Positions 7,832 through 16,036 of a stretch of 43,467 nt of DNA are shown here, piece by piece. The translations under genes and the position numbers were made by a program. How positions within the stretch are numbered: position 1 is the stretch's first letter; the number at the start of each line of letters is the position of its first letter. The stretch is from Deltaproteobacteria bacterium (GTDB taxonomy: Bacteria; Bdellovibrionota_C; UBA2361; SZUA-149; JADLFC01). Below the pieces are notes generated by a model. That model ran no database searches and was not told the DNA's origin. It saw only the letters and a program-made list of their open reading frames with translations. The stretch covers positions 1 through 43,467 of the forward strand of contig JADLFC010000046.1 in the NCBI GenBank assembly GCA_020845775.1, in the 5' to 3' direction.

Positions 7832-9237
7832 CTTACCGCTCCGGGGCTTATGTGTCAGCAGAGGAAATTCGCCAGCTGTACTTTGGCGCTAGTCATTTGG
7901 CAAAAAAGACTGACGGCGGGACATCGGCTCTGCTTGCTCGAGAGGTCGTAGACCTTACGAGTTCAGCTCGTTTCGTCGTGTCGGAGGCGCGCCGCATACT
8001 TAGCGAGGAGAGAGCTAGGGGGGCAATCGAGCAACATGTTGACGAGGAGACACTCCTAGAACTTGTCCGTAGAATAGAAAGTCAGCACGGAGAGGATTTG
8101 GGGGAGCGAGAGGCACGAGCTGTCGTTCAGGCTTTGCAAGTAATGCGGCTCGACTACGACGTGTTGACGCCGCTGATCGAAAATCCCGAAGTTAGTGATG
8201 TAATCGTTAAAAATTGGAAAGACATAAGTGTTCAGGTTAGGGGAAGAAAAAATCTTCAGACGGATCTTCGATTTCACGATGAGTCTGCTTATAAGGCATT
8301 TGTGCAAAATCTGCTAAAGCGCGTCGGCAAGGCATGCACCGTGAAGCAATCCATTGTAGATGCTGCGATTGAGTCCGATATTCGCGTTTGCGTTACACAC
8401 GAGTCGTTTTCTCCGCCGGGATCTGGCCCCATGCTGACGATTAGAATTGCGCGACACAAGGATGTGAGCATTGAGAAGCTTGCTACCTATCAATTAGCCC
8501 CTCGCGAAATACTTGATTATCTAGCCATGACGATCTCAACCCTTGGCAATACTGCGCTAATTGCCGGCGAGGTCGGAACTGGGAAGACAACGCTAGCGCG
8601 GGCCTTGGCATCGGTCATGCCAGAGCAGGAGGCCATATTGGTCATAGAAGATACTCATGAGATCGTCCTAAATAGGCCCTTTGTCCGAACGTTGCTTACT
8701 AGGGAGGACAATATCGAGGGAGTTGGGCGCATTACTCCCTCGCGCGCAATACGCACAGGAATGCGCATGGCTATGAATCGGGTGGTGTTAGGCGAAATGA
8801 GAGATGGCGAGACGGCAGAGGCATTTATCGATGTGTGCTCGTCTGGGCATGCTGGATTGTCTACTATTCATGCACGAAGCGCCCGAGATGCGCTCGGTAG
8901 GCTGGAGCTGTTACTGTCGCGAGTGAGGTCAGGGGTTGGGGCTGAAAATATCAGGCGCGAGATAGCCAATGCAGTTGGGATCGTAGTCCACCTGGCGGTG
9001 GATAAGACCGGTAGACATCGCATAATGGAGGTTCTCGAGTTGGGTTCGGCGGCGGATGGGTTGCTGCAAGTTCAGCCAATGTTTGCGTTCGTTGGAACCG
9101 AGAGAGGGTCAAAATGGAAAAGGCTAAGTGGTGTCTCGCGTTGGGATAGGTTGCTACGGAACGCCGGTGTAAACATGCCCGCGGTAAATTGCGAGTTTGG
9201 TTTTGGTAAGGACGCGGCGGAGGGCAGTGATGAGTAG
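7828..9237 (+). CDS. cpaF: Tad pilus assembly ATPase CpaF/TadA
   Basis: This 469-residue secretion ATPase powers pilus assembly. It has an N-terminal helical region, then the RecA-like core: Walker A GEVGTGKTT with Lys at residue 253, an acidic IEDTHEI strand, a Walker B region VVLGEMRDGETAEAF, and the His box GHAGLSTIHARS. Sequence and size fit the CpaF/TadA class, which forms hexamers at the inner membrane. It overlaps cpaB by four bases and is followed 12 bases later by tadB. All catalytic motifs look intact. Confidence 0.93.
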   Translation: MTYRSGAYVSAEEIRQLYFGASHLAKKTDGGTSALLAREVVDLTSSARFVVSEARRILSEERARGAIEQHVDEETLLELVRRIESQHGEDLGEREARAVVQALQVMRLDYDVLTPLIENPEVSDVIVKNWKDISVQVRGRKNLQTDLRFHDESAYKAFVQNLLKRVGKACTVKQSIVDAAIESDIRVCVTHESFSPPGSGPMLTIRIARHKDVSIEKLATYQLAPREILDYLAMTISTLGNTALIAGEVGTGKTTLARALASVMPEQEAILVIEDTHEIVLNRPFVRTLLTREDNIEGVGRITPSRAIRTGMRMAMNRVVLGEMRDGETAEAFIDVCSSGHAGLSTIHARSARDALGRLELLLSRVRSGVGAENIRREIANAVGIVVHLAVDKTGRHRIMEVLELGSAADGLLQVQPMFAFVGTERGSKWKRLSGVSRWDRLLRNAGVNMPAVNCEFGFGKDAAEGSDE

Positions 9238-9242
9238 GAGGT
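9236..9242 (+). promoter_or_regulatory. Shine-Dalgarno AGGAGGT that sets the tadB start
   Basis: This is a near-perfect ribosome-binding sequence overlapping the cpaF stop codon. It is spaced seven bases before ATG 9250 and overlaps the alternative GTG at 9241, so it decides between the two starts. Confidence 0.75.
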
Positions 9243-9249
9243 GGTTTTG

Positions 9250-10119
9250 ATGCTAGCGGGTTTTGCAAAACGCGGTGGTGCTCGAAGGAGGTTGGAGTCT
9301 CTTTTTGTAGCCGATGAGCGCGCAGTGCATGTCGACTCTTTGTTTAAATTGCCCCGATCGGAGCGCAATTCGGAGTCGAGTAGTCTTCTCCTGCTAATTG
9401 AACAAGCGAGGGTTCCGTTGTCTCGAGCAATGCTATTGCTGCTTTGCGCCATCAGCGGCACCGCCTTGTTTGCCTTGTCATCGATGCTGTTAATTAGGCC
9501 GGTAGCAATTGGCTTCTTTGTGGTGGGCTTTATCGCACCTCTTATGTGGCTACGAAGGCGAGCGCGAGAGCGAGCAGTGATGTTTTTAGAGGATTACCCG
9601 AGCGTTTTGCTTGCCACCTCCTCGAGTGTCAGGGCTGGGTTAACTCCAGTAAACGCACTAGAGCGAGCCGTTGAGCTATTACCGGAAAGCAGTTTGTGTC
9701 GTCAGGAGACGAAAAAATTGGTAGCTGATCTTAATGCCAATGTGCCCCTTAGTGTTGCGTTGATGCATTATGGCAGAAGTGTTTGCCTTCCAGAGCTAGA
9801 GCTGTTTCGTATGGCATTTCTCATGGTAATGGATAGTGGGGGAAGATTTGCGCCTGCGCTTAAGAGACTGGCGCAGGTGTCTAGCGATACTTCGGTTCTT
9901 ATGCAGGAGGCGCAAGTGGCGACAGCTTCCATGCGCATGACCGGTAATCTTCTCTTGCTGTTGTTGCCGGTGCTTTTGTCGATACTTAACTCTCAAAACG
10001 ACAATTACTGGAATCTGCTATTAAACCATCCGGTCGGAGAGGCTGCCTCGTCGGTGGGGATAGTCGTGATTGTTGTTGGACAGTTGGTTCTGCGCATTAT
10101 GAGTGATTTTAAGCCATGA
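9250..10119 (+). CDS. tadB: Tad inner-membrane platform protein TadB
   Basis: This protein of about 289 residues is of the GspF/T2SSF type. It has two hydrophobic segments near residues 65-105, the conserved cytoplasmic region (DYPSVLLATSSSVRAGLTP, later MVMDSGGRFAPALKRLAQ) and C-terminal membrane spans. The start at 9250 is chosen because AGGAGGT at 9236-9242 lies seven bases before this ATG; an upstream in-frame GTG at 9241 overlaps the ribosome site itself. With TadC it forms the inner-membrane platform contacted by CpaF. The last bases overlap tadC (ATGA). Confidence 0.88.
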   Translation: MLAGFAKRGGARRRLESLFVADERAVHVDSLFKLPRSERNSESSSLLLLIEQARVPLSRAMLLLLCAISGTALFALSSMLLIRPVAIGFFVVGFIAPLMWLRRRARERAVMFLEDYPSVLLATSSSVRAGLTPVNALERAVELLPESSLCRQETKKLVADLNANVPLSVALMHYGRSVCLPELELFRMAFLMVMDSGGRFAPALKRLAQVSSDTSVLMQEAQVATASMRMTGNLLLLLLPVLLSILNSQNDNYWNLLLNHPVGEAASSVGIVVIVVGQLVLRIMSDFKP

Positions 10120-11033
10120 TTTACCAACTGCTTGCGCTGGGTATTGTCGGTCTGTTGCTTGCTCTGTGGTGGTTGCGAGGGCACCATAATAATCGCAGTG
10201 TCGAGCGAGTAGAATCACTGCTTGCAGGCGAAGATATGTTGTTGGCGCAAGCTGAGTTGGAGAGAGAGGTGGATTCTCGTGGCGGTGCGCGCATTGCATA
10301 TCTGCAATCGAGCTTGGGAAAGGCTGGCGGAATTTCTAGCATGGAGCGGCGCAAGTTAGTGTTTTGGTTGTCGTCGATGCCTATTTTGTCGCTCTGTTTC
10401 GGAGCTGTTTGTGCAGGATTAGCGGGTGGAATTATTGGCGCTTATATTGGAGTGATGCTGTCGCTTTTTTACTACCGACATAGAGTAAGGGATTTTACGA
10501 GGGAGCTTTGCTATCGCCTGCCGATGGTGCTGGAGTCTTTTATTTTGTTAGTGGAGTCTGGACTAGAGATTCTTCCGGCCCTGGAGCGGCTGGTGTCGTT
10601 AGATTCTAATAGTCGCGGTAGGAATCCGGTGATAAAAATACTGAACTTGGTCTATCAGTTGACCTCTCATGGACTGCCTTTTAATCAAGCCTCGAAGTTA
10701 GTAGCTAATGCTTGCAATCAAAAAGTTCTTCGCCATGTCTTGTTGCACTTAGATATAAGTGGCTCGGAGGGAGGGGAGATAATAAAATCTTTGCAGAGCC
10801 TTAGCGACTACGCTCATGCCGAGTGGAAGCAGTCGGTAAGTGTTCGAATAAAGAGGTTGGAAAACAAAGTAGTGTTTCCCATCTTTGCTTCTGTTTTGGG
10901 GCTGTTGGTATTGGCGGCGGCGGGTCCTTTTGCGTCGATTGCCGATTTTAAGGGAGAGATGGAGAAAAGAAGGGCCGATGTATCGTCGGCCAAATCGCTA
11001 ATAAATGTTAACAGGTCTTTGGGGGGAAGGTAG
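10116..11033 (+). CDS. tadC: Tad inner-membrane platform protein TadC
   Basis: This 305-residue protein is of the T2SSF type. It has an N-terminal span, a pair of hydrophobic segments in the middle (FWLSSMPILSLCFGAVCAG and the following stretch), the conserved cytoplasmic part (YRLPMVLESFILLVESGLEI, then GSEGGEIIKSLQSLSDYA) and a final membrane span. It starts within the tadB stop (ATGA overlap), so the two are translationally coupled. It is the second platform subunit of the Tad machine. Confidence 0.88.
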   Translation: MIYQLLALGIVGLLLALWWLRGHHNNRSVERVESLLAGEDMLLAQAELEREVDSRGGARIAYLQSSLGKAGGISSMERRKLVFWLSSMPILSLCFGAVCAGLAGGIIGAYIGVMLSLFYYRHRVRDFTRELCYRLPMVLESFILLVESGLEILPALERLVSLDSNSRGRNPVIKILNLVYQLTSHGLPFNQASKLVANACNQKVLRHVLLHLDISGSEGGEIIKSLQSLSDYAHAEWKQSVSVRIKRLENKVVFPIFASVLGLLVLAAAGPFASIADFKGEMEKRRADVSSAKSLINVNRSLGGR

Positions 11034-11036
11034 AGG

Positions 11037-11804
11037 ATGTTATTGGATGCGTTTTATCGAATGCGCTATCAGCTAAAGACCCCGGTATCCGTTGTGGATG
11101 CTCTTAGTAGAATTGCGCCTCCTAGTATAGTGAGGAGGGTAGCTAAGTCTACGCCAGCGGGTCAGTTAATCGAAAGAGTTTCTGATCTGAGTGGAGATGA
11201 GAGCGATCGGGTCTTGGGTAAGGTGGGTGCATTGCTGGGCTATTCTGTGCTTGCCAGGCCGAGTTGCCCAACTCAGCAGGCAATTGACCTTAGTGGCTAC
11301 TCAGCAAATCAGTTGCGGTGTTTAGGTCTGTTGCCGCAGATCGATAAGAGTAGCTACAAACTAGTGTTTTCGGATCCGTCCGCAATCGATCGTGCCACAT
11401 ACGAAAGCCAGGGAATACCGCTGCTGTTGTCAACGGATATGGCTATTCAGGCCGCGTGGAAGGAGTATGACGGCTTAAAATTATCATCTCAGATGCGGGT
11501 ATCCGAGGAGACGCTAAAAGCGGTATTTGTGGAAATACTGTCTCATGCACATCGCGAAGGGGCGAAAGAAGTGTTTGTTGGCGCACCTACTAGATCGAAT
11601 TACGAGTTTATCGGTAGGGCAGGGAAGCATCGAGGCTCGATACATTTAAGTATCTACTTATCGCTTTGCGAGTTGGTGCAGCCCAGTCAACCCCTGGTAT
11701 GGGCGTTGGATGATGAAAACATAGAGAGCATAGTCGCTGGAGTAGCGCAGGATGTAATTTGTCTGCGCTGGAATGTTCGCGCTTTATCCATGCTTGGAAC
11801 ATGA
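11037..11804 (+). CDS. GspE/PilB N-terminal-domain protein lacking the ATPase core
   Basis: This 255-residue protein has two parts matching the N-terminal half of a type II secretion or type IV pilus ATPase. A MshEN-like part (about 55-150) includes LVFSDPSAID and an AIQAAWKEYDGL end. A part like the first subdomain of the ATPase (about 155-230) includes VEILSHAHREGAKEVFVGA, which mirrors the LxxAxxxxASDIHxEP region of GspE/PilB. The RecA domain, Walker A and Walker B are absent and the frame ends cleanly. It starts three bases after tadC with GGAAGG upstream. I infer an adaptor that binds the platform or CpaF, perhaps regulated by a nucleotide such as c-di-GMP as some MshEN domains are. Confidence 0.7.
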   Translation: MLLDAFYRMRYQLKTPVSVVDALSRIAPPSIVRRVAKSTPAGQLIERVSDLSGDESDRVLGKVGALLGYSVLARPSCPTQQAIDLSGYSANQLRCLGLLPQIDKSSYKLVFSDPSAIDRATYESQGIPLLLSTDMAIQAAWKEYDGLKLSSQMRVSEETLKAVFVEILSHAHREGAKEVFVGAPTRSNYEFIGRAGKHRGSIHLSIYLSLCELVQPSQPLVWALDDENIESIVAGVAQDVICLRWNVRALSMLGT

Positions 11805-11817
11805 GGGTAAAGAAGCT

Positions 11818-13683
11818 ATGAACTTTTCCTTAGCCTCAGCAATTAGATTAGATGTCGCAGTGTTATCGCTAGCCCTTATGGGTAGTTGTCTCTATTGCGT
11901 AGTTTTGCAGTTTCGCTTGCATAGAAGGAGGCTCGAAGGATGCCGCTTGGTAGAAAGTGTTAAGCAATTGTTGCAGCCTCGTCCAGCCAGCGTGGATGCA
12001 GTGTTTGCTGAGCGAGATATGCAGCGATTGTGGAATTTTTTTAAGCTCACCCGGCTAAATGCTAATGTCCAAACAAATGTTACTAGTCAGACCTATAATG
12101 AAGCCATTCATTTAACAGAAGAATTGGCAAAGGTGTCTCATGAGAAGAATCTAACCTCGCAAAAGCTCGTGGAAGTGCTAAGTAACGTTGGCCCCGAAAT
12201 AAAGGCGGTTGCAGTTGTGCTGAAGAATGCGCGCTCTAATGCTCTGGAGATAGAGTCTGTTTTTGGCGTTCCAGCTAGAAGAGTGGAGGAAGCGCTTTTA
12301 GTTCTATTCGATGCTCGCTTTGATCCTGTGTGCTCATCATCAGAACGCGCCTGGGGTTATGTGAATCCCAATAGAGGCGATCTGGAAGATTTCTCTGCCT
12401 TTGATATAGGCATGTCGTTGCTGGTGCCTCTAGAGGGAGTAGTTGGTCTTATGGGGGGAGTGTGGTTGGGTTTTAGAAAAGGTAGTGGAACACTAACTCC
12501 GGAGCGTAAGACTTTTGTTAAAGCCGTTGCGCAGCATGCCGCTGCATCTTTTTATGCCGCGCAGGCGGCTTTAGAGAAGACTACGGCGACTAAGCGCGAG
12601 CGCGACATTATTCTTGGTATGTCGCATGACTTGCGCACGCCAGGGAACACGGCTTTATATTGCGTGACTTCTTTGTTAGATGGAGCACGTGGTCCATTAT
12701 CCGATGCTCAATTGGCAGACCTAAGGGTCATTGAGCGCGCTTTGTATAGTCAGTTTAGTATTTTTGAAGACCTCTTTGATTTTGCCAAATATCAAAACGG
12801 AATGTTGCGGCCGCAGCCTGCTTGTTTTCTGCTTTCAAAAATTCTCGTATCTGTTGTAAGCGATTTTAGGAGAGCTTTTGAGCTAAGGAATATAGAGTTT
12901 TTGTGTGACAAGATTCCGGAGGAGTGTGTTCGCGTAGATAAGAGGCATTTTCAGAGAATTCTTTTGAATCTCCTTTCCAATGCAGAAAAATACACTGATG
13001 CCGGTTCTGTTAAGGTTCAGTTTAGCCTTAGGCCGGATTTCGTCGAGATTCACATTTGCGACACTGGGATCGGCATTCCATCAGCGGTTAAAAAGCAGGA
13101 CTTGTTTCAACAGTTTCAGCGGTTTGAAAACGCTAGAGGTAAGCAAGGAGTGGGCGTAGGCCTAGCTATTACAAAGGCGCTAGCTTGTGCCAATGAGGGA
13201 TTTTTGGATTACCGGCCAAATTTTCCTAGGGGGTCGATTTTTACTGTTGGCTTGCGACGGGGGGCCTTTAGCGAGGTCGTCGATAGTTCTAGTTCGGTTG
13301 GTGCTGTCGTCGAGAAGCGCATTGCGCTGCCGACAATAGTTATTGCTGATGACGACGAGGGGATAAGAAATACCTTTGCGCGTTACGCAGCGGGAGTGGC
13401 GAAGAATGTCGTGCGGGTATCTAATTTAGCAGATCTGCGAGAGCTCATTTCTCGAGATGGCATCGATTTGATGATTTCAGATGTGGAGTTTTCTGACGGC
13501 AGCGTCATTGAAATGCTTGAAGAGGGGATTGTTAAGTGCAAGGTGATACTAGTTTCGGGCATCACCGATTTAGTGGAGCGCTACCCGCATTTAGTTAGTC
13601 TTGGAGTGATGGCGCTCGAAAAACCCCTTTCCAGAGAAGTGCTATTAGATGCAATTGCGCGAGTTCGTGATGGAGGGATGTAG
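11818..13683 (+). CDS. Hybrid histidine kinase of the Tad operon
   Basis: This protein of about 621 residues has an N-terminal membrane span (residues 10-30), a GAF-like sensory region (about 100-255), and a HisKA domain with MSHDLRTP and the phosphoacceptor His at residue 270. The HATPase_c domain is intact (N-box LLNLLSNAEKY, DTGIGIP, GVGVGLAI). A C-terminal receiver has acidic DDDE, phosphoacceptor Asp at residue 555 in MISDVEF, and Lys in EKPL. All catalytic residues appear present. ATG 11818 with AAAGAAG upstream is preferred to an in-frame ATG inside the preceding gene. The signal is unknown; by position it probably controls pilus assembly, possibly through the degenerate kinase at 4526. 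Confidence 0.9.
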   Translation: MNFSLASAIRLDVAVLSLALMGSCLYCVVLQFRLHRRRLEGCRLVESVKQLLQPRPASVDAVFAERDMQRLWNFFKLTRLNANVQTNVTSQTYNEAIHLTEELAKVSHEKNLTSQKLVEVLSNVGPEIKAVAVVLKNARSNALEIESVFGVPARRVEEALLVLFDARFDPVCSSSERAWGYVNPNRGDLEDFSAFDIGMSLLVPLEGVVGLMGGVWLGFRKGSGTLTPERKTFVKAVAQHAAASFYAAQAALEKTTATKRERDIILGMSHDLRTPGNTALYCVTSLLDGARGPLSDAQLADLRVIERALYSQFSIFEDLFDFAKYQNGMLRPQPACFLLSKILVSVVSDFRRAFELRNIEFLCDKIPEECVRVDKRHFQRILLNLLSNAEKYTDAGSVKVQFSLRPDFVEIHICDTGIGIPSAVKKQDLFQQFQRFENARGKQGVGVGLAITKALACANEGFLDYRPNFPRGSIFTVGLRRGAFSEVVDSSSSVGAVVEKRIALPTIVIADDDEGIRNTFARYAAGVAKNVVRVSNLADLRELISRDGIDLMISDVEFSDGSVIEMLEEGIVKCKVILVSGITDLVERYPHLVSLGVMALEKPLSREVLLDAIARVRDGGM

Positions 13684-13687
13684 TAGT

Positions 13688-15118
13688 GTGGGCGTGAACT
13701 ATAGGTGCGTAGGAAATGTCGTGGTTTTTATCAGAGGACTGAGATTCACGTTGGTGAGTTCGATTATCGTGCTTTCCGCCATGCTTATAGTTGACGCTGT
13801 CGCAGAGGAAAACGTCATTTCAGTAATGGACGTCACATTCCCTTGCGAAAATTGCTATGTCTTTCCGAATGGTGAGTGCGAAATTGAAGTGGACGGCGAA
13901 GTGCGAATTCTTTCCACTGGCGAGGCTTTTAATAAGCTAATTAGCTACGCGAAGGACGATATTGAATATGCCAATGCTCTATCTGTTCTCGAGCTTCGCA
14001 ATGTTATTTTTTCGGAGAATCTGTCGCCGGAGCAAGTTTACGATGTGCTATTTGTCTTGGCACGTACCGCTCATGGTTCTGAGGTTATTGCTAGTAATGG
14101 GCGCGAGCTTATCTCGCGGTATCACGAGATAGTTTATCAAGCGGTATCGAATGGAGTTTTTGGCGAAGCGGTTTTGCTTAAGTTATGGGAGCAAGTGTCT
14201 TTAGGAAAAAGGGATTTCGGGCGCCTCCGCACGTTGTTAGCTTATAAAGTTCCATCGGTAGGAGTTAATGCGCTATTGTCAACTATTAGCGCAGATAGTT
14301 TTGAGGCGGCGTTTAATGCGTTGATTGAGATCTATTCAGTTCTTAACGAGGTAGACGCTAAGGAGGCAGAGGTGATTTATCCGGCGGTAAAAGCTTCGCT
14401 TCTTTGTAGGATGTCGTCTAGTGGTGATGTATCCCAGATCTGCTCAAAGCAGATGTTAGCCGAATTGCCTAGTGCAGTTTCTAGGGTTTTGTTGAGAACG
14501 CATGCGGTATCGCTGCTTTTCGCTATCGATGATCTAAGCGATCCGAATGAAATTTTAAGTCGCATTAATGCTACTGATTATCGGCAGTTCCGCAATTCAC
14601 GTGCTCATGGCGCTCTGTTGAGACTTATAGAATTTGCCGAGAAGGATGCTGAGTTTGCTAAGATCTTTTTGAGCGAAAAGTATTCTGACATGAGGAAGGT
14701 TTTTTCGCAAAGCGATGCTGAAATTAGAAATCGCCTTGACGGCTTGGTTAAGGGTGTGAGTCACGGGGGTGCGACTTCGTGGTGGAGATCGGCATTCTCG
14801 ACTTGGATGGGGGTGGTAGTTCTTGCCATAATTATCGTCGCAGTTGTTGGCTTTTTGTTTGTCGTCTTTTTGCGCAAGCGGCAAGCAAACTTCTCGAGCC
14901 GACAAAAATTTCACCTAGAAGCCCTTTACAGTAGCGAATTGGGCAATCTCTTAAGCGAGTTTAGTCTGCCAATTAACGCAAGTGCGGCGGCATTAAAATC
15001 AGCTTACCGCCTAAGAATTATGGATCTGCACCCAGATACCGGAAATGGCGATGTCGTTGAACTAAACAATCTTAAGAGAAAGTTTGAACGTGCTTTTTAC
15101 CTACTTAACGGCCGTTAG
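13688..15118 (+). CDS. Membrane-anchored J-domain protein (Tad operon)
   Basis: This protein of about 476 residues has an N-terminal signal-like segment (FTLVSSIIVLSAMLIV), a long helical extracytoplasmic region with few recognisable motifs, one membrane span near the C-terminus (VVVLAIIIVAVVGFLFVVF) and a short cytoplasmic J domain with the HPD motif in DLHPDTG. The J domain would recruit and stimulate DnaK at the membrane. The start is uncertain: GTG 13688 follows GGAGGG (13672-13677), but ATG 13649 or 13670 would overlap the kinase gene. The same architecture occurs at 34841-36274. It ends the operon, convergent with the OmpA-domain gene, and no terminator is seen in the 40-base gap. Confidence 0.78.
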   Translation: MGVNYRCVGNVVVFIRGLRFTLVSSIIVLSAMLIVDAVAEENVISVMDVTFPCENCYVFPNGECEIEVDGEVRILSTGEAFNKLISYAKDDIEYANALSVLELRNVIFSENLSPEQVYDVLFVLARTAHGSEVIASNGRELISRYHEIVYQAVSNGVFGEAVLLKLWEQVSLGKRDFGRLRTLLAYKVPSVGVNALLSTISADSFEAAFNALIEIYSVLNEVDAKEAEVIYPAVKASLLCRMSSSGDVSQICSKQMLAELPSAVSRVLLRTHAVSLLFAIDDLSDPNEILSRINATDYRQFRNSRAHGALLRLIEFAEKDAEFAKIFLSEKYSDMRKVFSQSDAEIRNRLDGLVKGVSHGGATSWWRSAFSTWMGVVVLAIIIVAVVGFLFVVFLRKRQANFSSRQKFHLEALYSSELGNLLSEFSLPINASAAALKSAYRLRIMDLHPDTGNGDVVELNNLKRKFERAFYLLNGR

Positions 15119-15158
15119 AAAGAAAAGCACCTCGTCTTTAGCTCTAACCTTTAGCGAA

Positions 15159-16034
15159 CTAATTCGCGGCCTTGCGGCATTGTATAGCTACTCTTCGGTT
15201 CTTATTGCGCCCTTCCGAGGTGGAATTGTCTCCCAGCGGGAATTTGCTTCCAGCTCCTTCGGTCGAAGCTGATTTTTGCAGCCCATGTTGTGAAAGGACT
15301 TTTAGAACGTTATCAGCCCTTAGTTTGCTAAGAATCGCGTTTGATTGATCTTCGCCGGTAGTGTCGCTATGTCCAACAATAACTATCCTGCCAGGGCATT
15401 CGTTCAGCCTAGAAACTAATTCTGCAATTAGGCTACTATTGACGTTTAGTGCTTGAACTTCAGCGGGTTTGTATTGATTTGGGTATATAACTTCCTTGCC
15501 AACCGTGAATTGTTGCTGCGCCGAAGTCGTCTTGGTAGTCTTGCTGTCTAGCGGCAGTGTGTCAGTAGGTTGGGTTGGTTCTGTAGATGGAATTTGTGGA
15601 GCCGGAGTATCTACTGCTACTGATGTATTAGTGGCGACTGTCTCAGGGGATGGTGAAGGAATGTTATTTTGCAGTTCTGCCGTTTGTGAAGTTGTTGCTG
15701 AATCTGGAATATTTTCTTGCTGTGGAATGGCTTCTGGAGACTGTCCTGATTGCTCTGGCTTGATGTCAGTTACGGCCGTCGGTTGTGCAGTATCGCCTGT
15801 GAGCTTTTCATCTCTATCCTGGTTAACGGCGGCAACTATTGTGTTTTCAACTGCGCTCTCTTCAGTTGCCAAATCTTCTTCTTGTTCTTCTTCTGCCACT
15901 TGCGGCTCGTTTCCAGTGAATATTGCCATCATTATTAGAATGATAATTGCCGGCACGAATAAGATTTGAAACAATTGCGCTATTGCTGCGCGTCGCTTGC
16001 TGATTATCTCTTCTTCTTCATTTTCTATAGTCAT
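15159..16034 (-). CDS. Inner-membrane protein with periplasmic OmpA-like domain
   Basis: This 291-residue protein has a short acidic cytoplasmic N-terminus, one membrane span (about 21-40), a long low-complexity linker rich in Thr, Pro, Gln and Glu (about 45-175), and a C-terminal OmpA/MotB-type peptidoglycan-binding domain. IVIVGHSDTTG and the closing NRRVAIQ are diagnostic. The layout resembles MotB-like or Tol-Pal-associated anchors. GGAGGT precedes the ATG and only two bases separate it from the upstream roadblock gene, so the two are co-expressed. It could tie the sensory complex encoded upstream to the cell wall. Confidence 0.85.
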   Translation of the reverse strand: MTIENEEEEIISKRRAAIAQLFQILFVPAIIILIMMAIFTGNEPQVAEEEQEEDLATEESAVENTIVAAVNQDRDEKLTGDTAQPTAVTDIKPEQSGQSPEAIPQQENIPDSATTSQTAELQNNIPSPSPETVATNTSVAVDTPAPQIPSTEPTQPTDTLPLDSKTTKTTSAQQQFTVGKEVIYPNQYKPAEVQALNVNSSLIAELVSRLNECPGRIVIVGHSDTTGEDQSNAILSKLRADNVLKVLSQHGLQKSASTEGAGSKFPLGDNSTSEGRNKNRRVAIQCRKAAN

Positions 16035-16036
16035 GG

